Shown here piece by piece: positions 1 to 8,049 of a stretch of DNA of 64,000 nt. Source of the DNA: Microbacterium tenebrionis (GTDB lineage Bacteria > Actinomycetota > Actinomycetes > Actinomycetales > Microbacteriaceae); contig NZ_CAHJXQ010000003.1 of NCBI RefSeq assembly GCF_903645325.1, forward strand, positions 248,001 through 312,000, in the 5' to 3' direction. Position numbers and translations under genes: made by a program. Position 1 is the stretch's first letter. Each line of letters opens with the position of its first letter. The notes beneath the pieces were generated by a model. That model saw only the letters and a program-made list of their open reading frames with translations, made no database searches and was not told where the DNA came from.

Positions 1-12
1 GAAGGGATCGCG

Positions 13-612
13 ATGAGCGACGACACGAACCCGGGCGGGCACCCGGTGCCCTCTCCGCAGAACCAGCCCTACTCCCCGCCGCCCACCGCCGCTCCGGCCC
101 CGCAGAGTCCTGCCGTGCCGCAGTACCCGGCCACGCAGCAGTACCCGGCCACGCAGCAGTACCCGGCCGTGCAGCAGTACCCGGCCGTGCAGCCGCACCC
201 GGCACCGCAGCAGAACGCGGCCCCGGCGCCGTACTCTGCGCCGCAGCCGTATGCGGCCGCTCCGCAGTACCCGGGAGCGCAGCCCTACCCGCAGGCACAG
301 TCCTACCCCTATGCGCCCGCACGACCGACCAGCGGTCTCGCCGTCACGTCGCTCATCACCGGTATCGCCGGCATCGTCTTCAGTTGGACCTTCGTCCTGC
401 TGCTCGCCTCGATCGCGGCGGTGATCACCGGGCACATGGCGCTCAAGAATACCCGCGAGAACACCGCTCTCGGCGGACGCGGCATGGCCATCGCGGGCAT
501 CATTCTGGGGTACGCGGGCGTGGCCTTCCTCGCGTTGTCGCTCGTGTTCGGCATCCTGTCCGCGATCTTCTTCGGATCGCTGCCGTTCCTGCTCTACGGC
601 ATCAGCAGCTGA
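13..612 (+). CDS. DUF4190 domain membrane protein with Pro/Gln/Tyr-rich N-terminus
   Basis: 199 residues. Residues 1-100 are a low-complexity Pro/Gln/Tyr/Ala tail containing four tandem copies of a six-residue QYPA(T/V)Q-type unit. Two hydrophobic segments follow (about 109-140 and 153-185), with the GHMAL/GRGMAIAGIILGY pattern typical of DUF4190 proteins. A GAAGGG ribosome-binding site at 1-6 supports the ATG at 13. The family has no established function; Gram-positive members are small membrane proteins whose disordered tail is likely cytoplasmic. The gene is complete but its promoter lies outside the window. Confidence 0.8.
   Translation: MSDDTNPGGHPVPSPQNQPYSPPPTAAPAPQSPAVPQYPATQQYPATQQYPAVQQYPAVQPHPAPQQNAAPAPYSAPQPYAAAPQYPGAQPYPQAQSYPYAPARPTSGLAVTSLITGIAGIVFSWTFVLLLASIAAVITGHMALKNTRENTALGGRGMAIAGIILGYAGVAFLALSLVFGILSAIFFGSLPFLLYGISS
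121..192 (+). repeat. Tandem 18-bp coding repeat, four copies
   Basis: Four head-to-tail 18-bp units (121-138, 139-156, 157-174, 175-192) encode QYPATQ, QYPATQ, QYPAVQ and QYPAVQ in the disordered tail of the DUF4190 protein. The copies differ only at an A/V codon. In-frame units like this can vary in number between strains without breaking the gene. Confidence 0.85.
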
Positions 613-673
613 CCTGCAACCGGGGCCTGCGCCGCACGCCGGCAGCCGCCGTGCGGCGTAGGCTGGAGGCATC

Positions 674-1039
674 GTGAAACAGTCCCACGCCGCCCCGGTG
701 ACCTCGCTCCCGCAATCCCCGCAGGACGAGGCGACCGGTCGCGTGCGCCGGTACTGGATCACCATGGGCATCCGCATGGTGTGCTTCGCGCTGACGGTGC
801 TCGTGACGCCATACGGCTGGTACACGTGGGTGTTCGCGGCAGCCGCAGCCGTGCTGCCCTACATCGCCGTCGTCTTCGCGAACGCGGTCAGCCCGACGGC
901 GACGCCCCCGGCGGAGTCGCCCGTGGAGGAGCTCAGCGCCGCTGCGCCCGCTCCCGAGACCGCGCCCGGCGAACCGACCGTCATCACCGTGCAGGAGCGC
1001 CGATCGGTGAGCGACGCGCCGGGAGACGACCGGACGTGA
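674..1039 (+). CDS. DUF3099 domain membrane protein
   Basis: 121 residues from a GTG start. The N-terminus is polar. Residues about 30-75 form two hydrophobic helices separated by a short PYGWYTW turn, the usual shape of DUF3099. The C-terminal tail is acidic and Pro-rich. It overlaps the next gene by GTGA, so the two are translationally coupled, and SURF1 follows in the same way. TAGGCT at 659-664 is a likely -10 element very close to the start. Function is unknown; linkage to SURF1 suggests a link with the respiratory membrane (inference). Confidence 0.75.
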   Translation: MKQSHAAPVTSLPQSPQDEATGRVRRYWITMGIRMVCFALTVLVTPYGWYTWVFAAAAAVLPYIAVVFANAVSPTATPPAESPVEELSAAAPAPETAPGEPTVITVQERRSVSDAPGDDRT

Positions 1040-1227
1040 CCCACGAATGCTCCCGGGCCGGATGCCGGCGTGAAGCGACGCAGCACATCGTCTGGCGCAA
1101 CCCTCGGATCCACGCGGCCGATCGGGAGAAGATCTGGCTCGCCTGCGACGAGCACGCCGGCTTCCTGCACGACTATCTCGCAGCCAGGGACTTCCCCGTG
1201 ACGACGCGCGAGGGACTTCCCGCATGA
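1036..1227 (+). CDS. Small Cys/His protein of the SURF1 operon
   Basis: 63 residues from a GTG start overlapping the upstream stop (GTGA, 1036-1039). Its own stop overlaps the SURF1 start (ATGA, 1224-1227). It contains a CSRAGC pair near the N-terminus and a CDEH motif near residue 40, which could form a single zinc- or metal-binding site. Homologues beside actinobacterial SURF1 are often misnamed acetone carboxylase; nothing here supports that reaction. A role in cytochrome oxidase assembly or metal handling is inferred from position only. Confidence 0.7.
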   Translation: MTHECSRAGCRREATQHIVWRNPRIHAADREKIWLACDEHAGFLHDYLAARDFPVTTREGLPA

Positions 1228-2048
1228 GCAACCGCTACGCCCGCTGGGGCGTCTATCTCCTCATCGCGGCCGCGTTCGCCGTCGGATGCGTCTTCCTGTC
1301 GAACTGGCAGTTCGATCGCAACGAGAGCCGAGCCGCCGAGATCGAACTCGTCGATCAGAACTACGACGCCGATCCCGTGCCGCTGGCCGATCTCATCGGC
1401 GCAGACGGAGCGCTCGACGCCGACGACGAATGGCATCCCGTGGTCCTCCGCGGCAAGTACCTCGCCGATGAGCAGCTCCTGGTCCGCAACCGTCCGCACG
1501 GCGGGACGAGCGCGTTCGAGGTGCTCGTCCCGTTCCTCGACGAGGACGGGCGCGTCCTCGTCGTCGACCGCGGCTGGGTCGCGCCCGGCGAGGGATCGGT
1601 GCCGGATGCTGTGCCGGCGGTTCCCTCGGGCGAGGTCGAGGTGGTGGTGCGGCTGCGCGCCGGGGAGCCGCTGCCATCGTCGGGGCGCAGTGCTCCGGAG
1701 GGCCAGGTTCCGACCATCCATCTCCCGACGATCGCGGCGGGCGTGGACGGCGACGTCATCATCAGCGCCTACGGCCAGCTCGTCAGCGAGGACCCGGCGC
1801 CCGAGACGCTGCCGGGCGGCTTCGATGCGCCCACCGATGACCCGGGCCCGCACCTCTCGTACGCGATCCAGTGGATCCTGTTCGGGATCATGGGGTTCGT
1901 CTTCATCTTCTACATGATCCGCACGGAGGTGCAGAAGCACCATGAGGAGGCCGAAGGCCGCCCCGCTCCGGTGAAGGCGTCGCGGCGACGCGATCGCGAC
2001 GCGGATGCGGAGGACGAGCTCCTCGACGAGGTCGACAGCAGAGTCTGA
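1224..2048 (+). CDS. SURF1 family cytochrome oxidase assembly protein
   Basis: 274 residues. An N-terminal membrane helix (about 8-25) ends in the conserved SNWQFDRN segment. A periplasmic domain carries the LVRNRPHGGTSAFEVLVPF and VVDRGWVAPGE motifs of SURF1, followed by a second helix (about 212-230). The charged C-terminal tail is cytoplasmic. SURF1 proteins help insert heme into the aa3-type oxidase. The ATG overlaps the preceding stop (ATGA), giving a three-gene coupled operon. It ends 12 bp from the convergent trmD. Confidence 0.9.
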   Translation: MSNRYARWGVYLLIAAAFAVGCVFLSNWQFDRNESRAAEIELVDQNYDADPVPLADLIGADGALDADDEWHPVVLRGKYLADEQLLVRNRPHGGTSAFEVLVPFLDEDGRVLVVDRGWVAPGEGSVPDAVPAVPSGEVEVVVRLRAGEPLPSSGRSAPEGQVPTIHLPTIAAGVDGDVIISAYGQLVSEDPAPETLPGGFDAPTDDPGPHLSYAIQWILFGIMGFVFIFYMIRTEVQKHHEEAEGRPAPVKASRRRDRDADAEDELLDEVDSRV

Positions 2049-2060
2049 CCCGGCCCCGGG

Positions 2061-2753
2061 TCACTCCGGCAGAAGATCCGGTCGACGCGTCCGCGTGCGC
2101 TCGATCTGCTGCTCCCGACGCCACGACGCGATCGCACCGTGATTGCCGCTGAGAAGCACGTCCGGGACGGCGCGTTCGCGCCAGGTCGAGGGCTTCGTGT
2201 AGGACGGATACTCGAGCAGTCCGTCCTCATGCGACTCCTCGACGAGGCTCTCGGGGTTTCCGACCACGCCGGGGATGAGCCGGCCGACGGCTTCGATCAT
2301 GGCCATCGCGGCGACCTCGCCGCCGTTGAGCACGTAGTCGCCCAGGCTCATCAGGCGCACCTCGCCGAGAGTCGCGGCGTACTCGAAAACGCGCTCGTCG
2401 ATGCCCTCGTAGCGGCCGCATCCGAAGATGAGGTGCTCGCGAACGGCGAGCTGGCGGGCCGTGGCCTGCCGGAACACCTCGCCGGCAGGCGACGGGAAGA
2501 TGATCGTCGGTGCGTCGCCGCCCGCATCGCTGGTCAGCTCATCGAGCGCGAGCCCCCACGGTTCAGGCTTCATGACCATGCCCGCTCCCCCGCCGTACGG
2601 GGTGTCGTCGACGGTGCGGTGCCGGTCGCTGGTCCAGTCCCGGAGATCGTGCACGCGGAGTTCAAGGATGCCCGATGCGCGAGCCTTGCCGAGCAGCGAC
2701 AGCTCGAGGCCGTCGAAGTACGACGGGAAGATCGAGACGACGTCTACGCGCAT
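2061..2753 (-). CDS. trmD: tRNA (guanine-N1)-methyltransferase TrmD
   Basis: About 230 residues. Methylates G37 of tRNAs with G at 36 using SAM. Landmarks are the N-terminal [13 protein letters not shown], the [13 protein letters not shown] motif, and [14 protein letters not shown], part of the trefoil-knot SAM site. The ATG at 2753 matches the family N-terminus. A GTG at 2777 would add eight residues and overlap the rimM stop by GTGA, so either start is possible. It is last in the rpsP-khpA-rimM-trmD operon. Confidence 0.95.
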   Translation of the reverse strand: MRVDVVSIFPSYFDGLELSLLGKARASGILELRVHDLRDWTSDRHRTVDDTPYGGGAGMVMKPEPWGLALDELTSDAGGDAPTIIFPSPAGEVFRQATARQLAVREHLIFGCGRYEGIDERVFEYAATLGEVRLMSLGDYVLNGGEVAAMAMIEAVGRLIPGVVGNPESLVEESHEDGLLEYPSYTKPSTWRERAVPDVLLSGNHGAIASWRREQQIERTRTRRPDLLPE

Positions 2754-2773
2754 GGGTCGATCGTATCGATCGG

Positions 2774-3361
2774 TCACTGCGCGCTGTCGGCAGCGGCGTC
2801 GGACTCCTCGGCGTCGGCGATGTCCTCGAACAGGCCGGCGGGCGGTGTGACGGTCACGCGACCGGCTGCGAGGTCGACGGAGGGAACGATGGCCTCGACG
2901 AACGGGACCATGATCTCCTGCTCGTTCGCCTTCACGATGAGGAGATCCTGTGCGGGAAGATGCTCGACGCGGACGACGGTTCCGATGGCGGCGCCGTCTC
3001 GGACGACGTCGAGCCCGACGAGCTGGTGGTCGTACCAGGCGTTGTCCTCCGGCTCGTCGGAGTCCTGGTCGATCCAGAGGATGGCGCGCACGAGGCCTTC
3101 AGCGCCCTCGCGATCATCGACGCCCTCGAAGAAGACGACGGAGTTGCCGTTCATCACCCGGTACTCGCGGACGGTGATGGACTTGCCGTGCCACGGAGAT
3201 GCTTCGGGCACCTGCAACGTGAACTCGGCTCCCGGCACGAAGCGACGCTCCGGGTTGTCGGTGTACAGCTCGAGCTTGAGGGCCCCCTTGAGTCCGTGCG
3301 CCTTGACGAGGCGTCCGACCCTCAGCTGGTTCTTGCCCTGGCCGCGGTCGCTTCCGGCCAC
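2774..3361 (-). CDS. rimM: Ribosome maturation factor RimM
   Basis: About 195 residues. Binds S19 and assists maturation of the 30S head. The [19 protein letters not shown] motif marks the N-terminal RimM domain, and the second half is a PRC-barrel domain ([11 protein letters not shown]...). I chose the GTG at 3361, one base past the khpA stop, because it removes a non-conserved Ser/Thr-rich stretch that a start at 3400 would add. Confidence 0.93.
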   Translation of the reverse strand: MAGSDRGQGKNQLRVGRLVKAHGLKGALKLELYTDNPERRFVPGAEFTLQVPEASPWHGKSITVREYRVMNGNSVVFFEGVDDREGAEGLVRAILWIDQDSDEPEDNAWYDHQLVGLDVVRDGAAIGTVVRVEHLPAQDLLIVKANEQEIMVPFVEAIVPSVDLAAGRVTVTPPAGLFEDIADAEESDAAADSAQ

Positions 3362-3362
3362 G

Positions 3363-3593
3363 TCAGTCGTCCGCGACGTCGACGCGGACGCGCTGCCCAT
3401 CCGCCAGGGCGGAGATGAGCGTGCGGAGTGCCTTCGCTGTGCGGCCGCCGCGCCCGATCACCCGTCCACGGTCGTCGGGGTGCACGCGCACCTCGAGCAG
3501 GTCGCCTCGCGGCGAGGTGGAAGCGGCGATGCGGACATCGTCAGGGTGATCGACGATCCCCTTCACGATGTGTTCGAGCGCGGCGGCGAGCAC
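3363..3593 (-). CDS. khpA: KH-domain RNA-binding protein KhpA
   Basis: 76 residues from a GTG start, 5 bp after the rpsP stop. A single KH fold with the RNA-binding GRGG loop in DDRGRVIGRGGRTAKALR. In Gram-positive bacteria KhpA pairs with KhpB/EloR and influences cell elongation and RNA metabolism. It sits between rpsP and rimM, its standard location in actinobacteria and firmicutes. Confidence 0.92.
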   Translation of the reverse strand: MLAAALEHIVKGIVDHPDDVRIAASTSPRGDLLEVRVHPDDRGRVIGRGGRTAKALRTLISALADGQRVRVDVADD

Positions 3594-3598
3594 GGCGA

Positions 3599-4030
3599 TT
3601 ACTCGGCGTCGGCGGCGGGAGCCTCAGCGCCGTCCGCGTCAGCGGCAGGAGCCTCCGCAGCGGGGGCCTCCTGCTTCTTCTCGACCTTGGGCTTGACCAC
3701 GGACTTCTTCGAGGAGTCGACCTCGTAGGCAGCCTTGGGCTCTGCGACCTGGACGGTGGACTTCGCGTCCTTGTCGCCCTTGAACTTGCCCCAGTCGCCC
3801 GTGAGCTTGAGCAGCGCTGCGACCTGCTCGGTCGGCTGAGCGCCGACGGACAGCCAGTACTGAGCGCGCTCGGAGTCGACCTCGATGAACGAGGGCTGCT
3901 CGGTGGGGTGGTACTTGCCGATCTCCTCGATCACACGACCGTCGCGCTTGGTGCGCGAGTCGGCGACGACGATGCGGTAGTAGGGCGCACGGATCTTGCC
4001 CAGGCGCTTGAGACGGATCTTGACAGCCAC
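3599..4030 (-). CDS. rpsP: 30S ribosomal protein S16 with Ala-rich C-terminal extension
   Basis: 143 residues. The first about 80 residues are S16 ([33 protein letters not shown]). The last about 60 form a charged, Ala/Glu/Asp-rich tail ([14 protein letters not shown]...), as in other actinobacterial S16 proteins. GTG start with AGGAG just upstream. It is the first gene of the ribosome-maturation operon. Confidence 0.96.
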   Translation of the reverse strand: MAVKIRLKRLGKIRAPYYRIVVADSRTKRDGRVIEEIGKYHPTEQPSFIEVDSERAQYWLSVGAQPTEQVAALLKLTGDWGKFKGDKDAKSTVQVAEPKAAYEVDSSKKSVVKPKVEKKQEAPAAEAPAADADGAEAPAADAE

Positions 4031-4122
4031 GATTCTCCTGAATGGTGTGGAAGGAACGAACTGGTCGCCTGGAGAGTGGGGTGCACACCCGGCGGAAGCT
4101 CAAATGGGAGGACGCGATCTGG

Positions 4123-4155
4123 ATAGAGGGTCGAGAACGCCGTCCGACCCTCTAT
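4123..4155. other. 11-bp perfect inverted repeat upstream of rpsP
   Basis: ATAGAGGGTCG (4123-4133) and CGACCCTCTAT (4145-4155) flank an 11-nt loop in the 205-bp gap between divergent rpsP and the YbdK-like gene. It starts about 95 bp upstream of rpsP and could be a leader hairpin of the ribosomal-protein transcript or a protein site. No T-tract follows on either strand. The rest of the gap shows nothing else I can support. Confidence 0.5.
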
Positions 4156-4235
4156 TCTGCCAGATCCGGGAGCCCGGCGCGAAACGGTGCGACACGCATG
4201 TCGGGATGCGTCGGCGCGCGTGTCAGACTGTTCTC

Positions 4236-5380
4236 GTGAAGCAGGAGTTCGCGCACTCCCGGCGCTCGACCGTTGGCCTCGAGTGGGAGATCATGCTCGC
4301 CGATCCCGACACCGGGGACCTGGTCGGTCGTGCCCCGGATCTCGTCCAGGCGCTCGAGGACGAGAGCGAATCGGAGCGCCACACGGTCACCGGTGAGCTG
4401 CTGACGAACACGATCGAGGTGACCAGCGGCATCGGCGACACCGTGGCGCATGCGATCGGCGACATCGCCGCAGCGATCGCGGCGGTCAGATCGCGTACGG
4501 ATCCGGCGGGAATCGAGCTGCTCTCCGCCGGAAGCCATCCGTTCGCGCAGTGGTACGACCAGAGCGTCACCGACAAGAGCCGGTATCACCAGCTCATCGA
4601 GCGGACCCAGTGGTGGGGCCGCAACATGATGATCTGGGGCATCCACGTGCACATCGGCGTCGAGGACCGCGACAAGGTGATGCCGATCATCGGCGCCCTC
4701 TCGGCATACCTGCCTCATCTGCAGGCGCTCGCCTCGTCGAGCCCGTTCTGGGCCGGAGAGCGCACGGGCTACGCCTCCAATCGTGCACTCGTCTTCCAGC
4801 AGCTCCCCACCGCGGGCCTGCCCTGGCCGCTGCGCACCTGGTCCGAGTTCGAGCGGTATCTCGACGACATGGTGCGCACCGGGGTCATGGCCGATGCCAC
4901 CGAGGTCCGCTGGGACATCCGCCCCGCTCCCCGCTGGGGCACGATCGAGGTCCGCGCGTGCGACGGCGTGTCGACGCTGACCGAGATGGCGTCCTCGCCG
5001 CCCTCGTCCAGGTTCTCGTGGAGCACCTCTCGCGCCGGCTCGACGACGGCGAGACGCTGCCGACGCTGCCGCCGTGGTTCCATCGCGAGAACAAGTGGCG
5101 CGCCGCCCGGTATGGCCTGGACGCGCGCGTGATCACCGACGAGGGCGGGACGCAGCGCCTCATCCGCGAGCACGTCTCCGAGCTGGTCGACGAGCTGGCG
5201 CCGGTGGCCGTGGATTTGGACTGCGCCGCGGAGTTCGCGGCCGTCCATGAGATCCTCGACGCCGGCGCCGGGTACGAGCGACAGCTGAAGATCGCCGACG
5301 CCGCCGCGGGCGATCTCCGCGAGGTCGTGCACCACGTCATCCGCGAGTTCCGTTCCGGGCCGGGGGCGCCGGTGGTGTGA
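4236..5380 (+). pseudogene. Glutamate-cysteine ligase (YbdK-type), single-base frameshift
   Basis: Carboxylate-amine ligase of the GCS2 family (glutamate plus cysteine to gamma-glutamylcysteine). N-terminal half: STVGLEWEIMLADP, the WGIHVHIGVEDRD motif, and RWDIRPAPRWGTIEVRACD. After the Thr-Glu-Met-Ala-Ser codons (4977-4994) the frame is wrong. The family sequence resumes one base earlier at 4994 (LAALVQVLVEHLSRR, then FHRENKWRAARYGLDA) and runs to 5380. Restoring one C between 4993 and 4994 gives a normal 381-residue protein. Both halves are well conserved, so this is either a very recent mutation or a consensus error. The GTG at 4236 best fits the family N-terminus. Confidence 0.85.
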
Positions 5381-5387
5381 TCGGGGC

Positions 5388-6887
5388 TCAGTCCTCGTCC
5401 ACCCAGTCGAGGGTGCGCGAGACGGCTTTGCCCCATCGCGCCATGAGCTTCTCGCGATCGGCATCCGAGGTGCCCGGCGTCCACCGGGTGTCCTCGCACC
5501 ACATGGCGCGCAGTTCGTCGCGGTCCGCCCACAACCCGACCGCGAGGCCCGCGGCGTACGCAGCACCGAGCGCCGTGGTCTCGATGACTGCGGGACGCAC
5601 CACGGGGATGCCGAGGATGTCCGCCTGGAACTGCATGAGGGTGTCATTGGCGACCATACCGCCGTCGACGCGCAGCTCGTCGAGGTCCACGCGAGTGTCT
5701 GCGCCGACGGCATCCAGGACCTCCCTGGTCTGGAAGGCGACCGCCTCGAGCGCCGCGCGGGCGATGTGGCCCTTGTTCGCGAACCGCGTGAGTCCGAGGA
5801 TCGCGCCGCGCGCATCCGGGCGCCAGTGCGGTGCGAACAGCCCCGAGAACGCCGGGACGATGAAGACACCGCCGTTGTCGTCGACGCTCAGCGCGAGCCT
5901 CTCGACGTCGGCGGCCTCGTCGAAAAGGCCGAGGTTGTCGCGCAGCCACTGGATGAGCGAGCCCGTCACGGCGATCGATCCCTCCAGCGCGTACCGCGGC
6001 TCCTCGCCCGCGAGCTGATAGGCGACGGTTGTGACGAGGCCGTTCTCGCTGTCGACGATCTCCTCACCCGTGTTCACGATGAGGAAGTTTCCGGTCCCGT
6101 ACGTGTTCTTGGACTCTCCGCGTTCGAAAGCGGCCTGGCCGAAGGTGGCCGCCTGCTGATCGCCCAGGATCGCCGCGATCGGCGTGCCGTCGAGCGCGGT
6201 CCCCTTCGCCTCGCCGTAGACCTCGGACGAGGGCCGGATCTCCGGCAGCATGGAGCGCGGCACGTCGAAGGCCGCGAGCAGTTCGTCGTCCCAGTCGAGC
6301 GAGCGGAGGTCCATGAGGAGCGTCCGGCTGGCGTTGGTGACGTCGGTCGCGTGCACTCCGCCGTCCGGTCCGCCGGTGAGGTTCCACAGCACCCAGGTGT
6401 CCGGCGTCCCGAAGAGCAGCTCCCCGTTCGCGGCGCGCTCGCGCGCACCGTCGACGTTGTCGAGAATCCACGCGATCTTGGATGCCGAGAAGTAGGTCGC
6501 GAGCGGAAGACCCGTGGTCGCGGCGAACCGCCGGATGCCGCCGTCCGCTGCCAGCTCGTCGATCTTCGTCTGCGTGCGCGTGTCCTGCCAGACGATCGCG
6601 TTGTGGATCGGCTCGCCGGTCGCCCGATCCCACACGATCGCGGTCTCGCGCTGGTTCGTGATGCCGATGCCGGCGACGTCGGATGCCGTGATCCCGGCCG
6701 CATCGAGCGCCTCGTCGATGACGGCGGCGGTGTTGCTCCAGATCTCGGCCGCATCGTGCTCGACCCACCCGGCGCGCGGGAAGATCTGCTCGTGCTCGCG
6801 CTGTCCGGTCGCGATGATCGCTCCGTCTGCATCGAAGACGATGGCGCGGGTGCTCGAGGTGCCCTGGTCGATGGCGACGATGTGCAT
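5388..6887 (-). CDS. glpK: Glycerol kinase
   Basis: 499 residues, full length. ATP-dependent phosphorylation of glycerol to sn-glycerol-3-phosphate. The N-terminal [13 protein letters not shown] phosphate loop, the [12 protein letters not shown] segment and the [22 protein letters not shown] signature are all present. A GGAGAG site precedes the ATG. The upstream gap (6888-6993) holds TAGGCT on the minus strand as a possible -10 and the SorC-type operator at 6966-6979. It runs away from its regulator; glpD lies beyond that regulator on the other strand. Confidence 0.96.
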   Translation of the reverse strand: MHIVAIDQGTSSTRAIVFDADGAIIATGQREHEQIFPRAGWVEHDAAEIWSNTAAVIDEALDAAGITASDVAGIGITNQRETAIVWDRATGEPIHNAIVWQDTRTQTKIDELAADGGIRRFAATTGLPLATYFSASKIAWILDNVDGARERAANGELLFGTPDTWVLWNLTGGPDGGVHATDVTNASRTLLMDLRSLDWDDELLAAFDVPRSMLPEIRPSSEVYGEAKGTALDGTPIAAILGDQQAATFGQAAFERGESKNTYGTGNFLIVNTGEEIVDSENGLVTTVAYQLAGEEPRYALEGSIAVTGSLIQWLRDNLGLFDEAADVERLALSVDDNGGVFIVPAFSGLFAPHWRPDARGAILGLTRFANKGHIARAALEAVAFQTREVLDAVGADTRVDLDELRVDGGMVANDTLMQFQADILGIPVVRPAVIETTALGAAYAAGLAVGLWADRDELRAMWCEDTRWTPGTSDADREKLMARWGKAVSRTLDWVDED

Positions 6888-6965
6888 GTGTCTCTCCAGC
6901 CGGTGACGGCGTTGTCTGAACTGTCCTTCAGCCTAGGGCGACAGGGCACGGACGGCCGGTGCGCG

Positions 6966-6979
6966 TGCACGAACGTGCA
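6966..6979. promoter_or_regulatory. SorC-type operator upstream of glpK
   Basis: Inverted repeat TGCACG-AA-CGTGCA between the regulator stop and the glpK start. Its centre is about 48 bp upstream of the transcription start predicted from TAGGCT at 6930-6935. It has the same arms as the copy at 7970-7983. Operator identity is inferred from its recurrence at the promoters of this locus. Confidence 0.7.
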
Positions 6980-6993
6980 CCGGTGTTCGGCGC

Positions 6994-7959
6994 TCAGCCG
7001 CCCACGAGCTGCTCGGCGAGGTGCTCGTCGAGGATGAGGTCGGTGATGAGCCGGGCTGCGATGGCGCCTCGCAGGCTCGTGAGCCGCTGCGCACCGGAGA
7101 CCACGCAGATCCGGCGCGCGACACGGGAGAGGACGGTGAACCCCGGCCCGGTCGCCCGACGGTTCAGTTCGACGTCCTTCCAGCTGCCGTCCTCGCGGTA
7201 GAAGGTCGTCGCGACATCTCCGACGATCCGTTCGTCGCGCAGACTCCGGTAGTCGGAGCGGTCGAGATAGCCGCCGATGTGCACGCGACTCGGCACTTCC
7301 GCGAACGGCGACCCCAGTCCGAACAGCACGACGTCGGCTCGGGCCTGGAGATCGAGCACCCGACGCGTGCTGCGCTCGCGCCACATGGCCTCCTTGGTCT
7401 TCGGGTCGTCGAAGAACGCTGGGACGGGGAACTGCTGCACCGCCGCGCCGAACGCCTGGCCGAACCGGTGGAGGATCTCACTGGCGTAGTCCACACCGCT
7501 CGTGAAGGTGTTGCCGGCGCCGTTGAGCTGGACGATCGTCGCGTTGTGCGTCTCCTTCTTCGGCAGATGACGACTGATGGCGTCGAGCGTCGAGCCCCAG
7601 GCGATCCCGAGCGTCATGTTCGAGTCGACGTAGTGCGGCAGCTGGCGCGCGGCGCTCATCGCGACGCGCTCGAAGCGCTCGACGTCCGAGAGCGTCTGAG
7701 GAGACGGCACGACGTGCGCGGCGATACCGAAGCGCGCCCGGATCGCTTCTTCCAGGCGCAGCTCCTGCCCCTGCGGCGGATGGATGCGAACCTCGACGAG
7801 ACCGGTGTCGCGCGCATGGCTCAGCAGTCGGGAAACGGACGACCGGGACACCCCGAGTTCGCCGGCGATGGCATCCATGGTCATGTCCTGCAGGTAGTAC
7901 AGCTGCGCTGCGCGCAGCGCGGATGCCGCCTTCGGATCGTCGGGCGTACGGGTGGGCAT
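6994..7959 (-). CDS. SorC/DeoR-type sugar-binding regulator of the glycerol locus
   Basis: 321 residues. N-terminal helix-turn-helix at about 20-55 (MDAIAGELGVSRSSVSRLL), then the SorC effector domain (VERFERVAMSAARQLP, GIAWGSTLDAISRHLP, VVLFGLGSPF). The ATG at 7959 has a strong AAGGAGG site at 7961-7968. A perfect-arm inverted repeat abuts that site, so the gene probably controls itself. It sits between divergent glpK and glpD and likely senses a glycerol-derived phosphate (inference). A much longer open frame upstream is antisense to glpD and is not part of this gene. Confidence 0.9.
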   Translation of the reverse strand: MPTRTPDDPKAASALRAAQLYYLQDMTMDAIAGELGVSRSSVSRLLSHARDTGLVEVRIHPPQGQELRLEEAIRARFGIAAHVVPSPQTLSDVERFERVAMSAARQLPHYVDSNMTLGIAWGSTLDAISRHLPKKETHNATIVQLNGAGNTFTSGVDYASEILHRFGQAFGAAVQQFPVPAFFDDPKTKEAMWRERSTRRVLDLQARADVVLFGLGSPFAEVPSRVHIGGYLDRSDYRSLRDERIVGDVATTFYREDGSWKDVELNRRATGPGFTVLSRVARRICVVSGAQRLTSLRGAIAARLITDLILDEHLAEQLVGG

Positions 7960-7969
7960 TCTACCTCCT

Positions 7970-7983
7970 TGCACGTTCGTGCA
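7970..7983. promoter_or_regulatory. SorC-type operator in the regulator/glpD divergent region
   Basis: Inverted repeat TGCACG-TT-CGTGCA, directly beside the regulator's ribosome-binding site and 66 bp upstream of the glpD start. The arms are identical to the site upstream of glpK; only the 2-nt spacer differs (TT for AA). It is well placed for autoregulation and for control of glpD. Confidence 0.75.
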
Positions 7984-8049
7984 ACCGGCTTGCGCGGGTG
8001 TGCTGACCGGCTCAGGATATAGGAGAAGCCACCGAGGAGGCACGACACG

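Noticed and set aside
121..192. CRISPR-like short tandem repeats
   Set aside because: The units are directly adjacent without spacers and encode an in-frame Gln-Tyr-Pro repeat.
2139..3728. A 529-codon plus-strand frame opposite trmD-rimM-khpA
   Set aside because: Antisense shadow of three well-conserved genes; no recognisable protein features.
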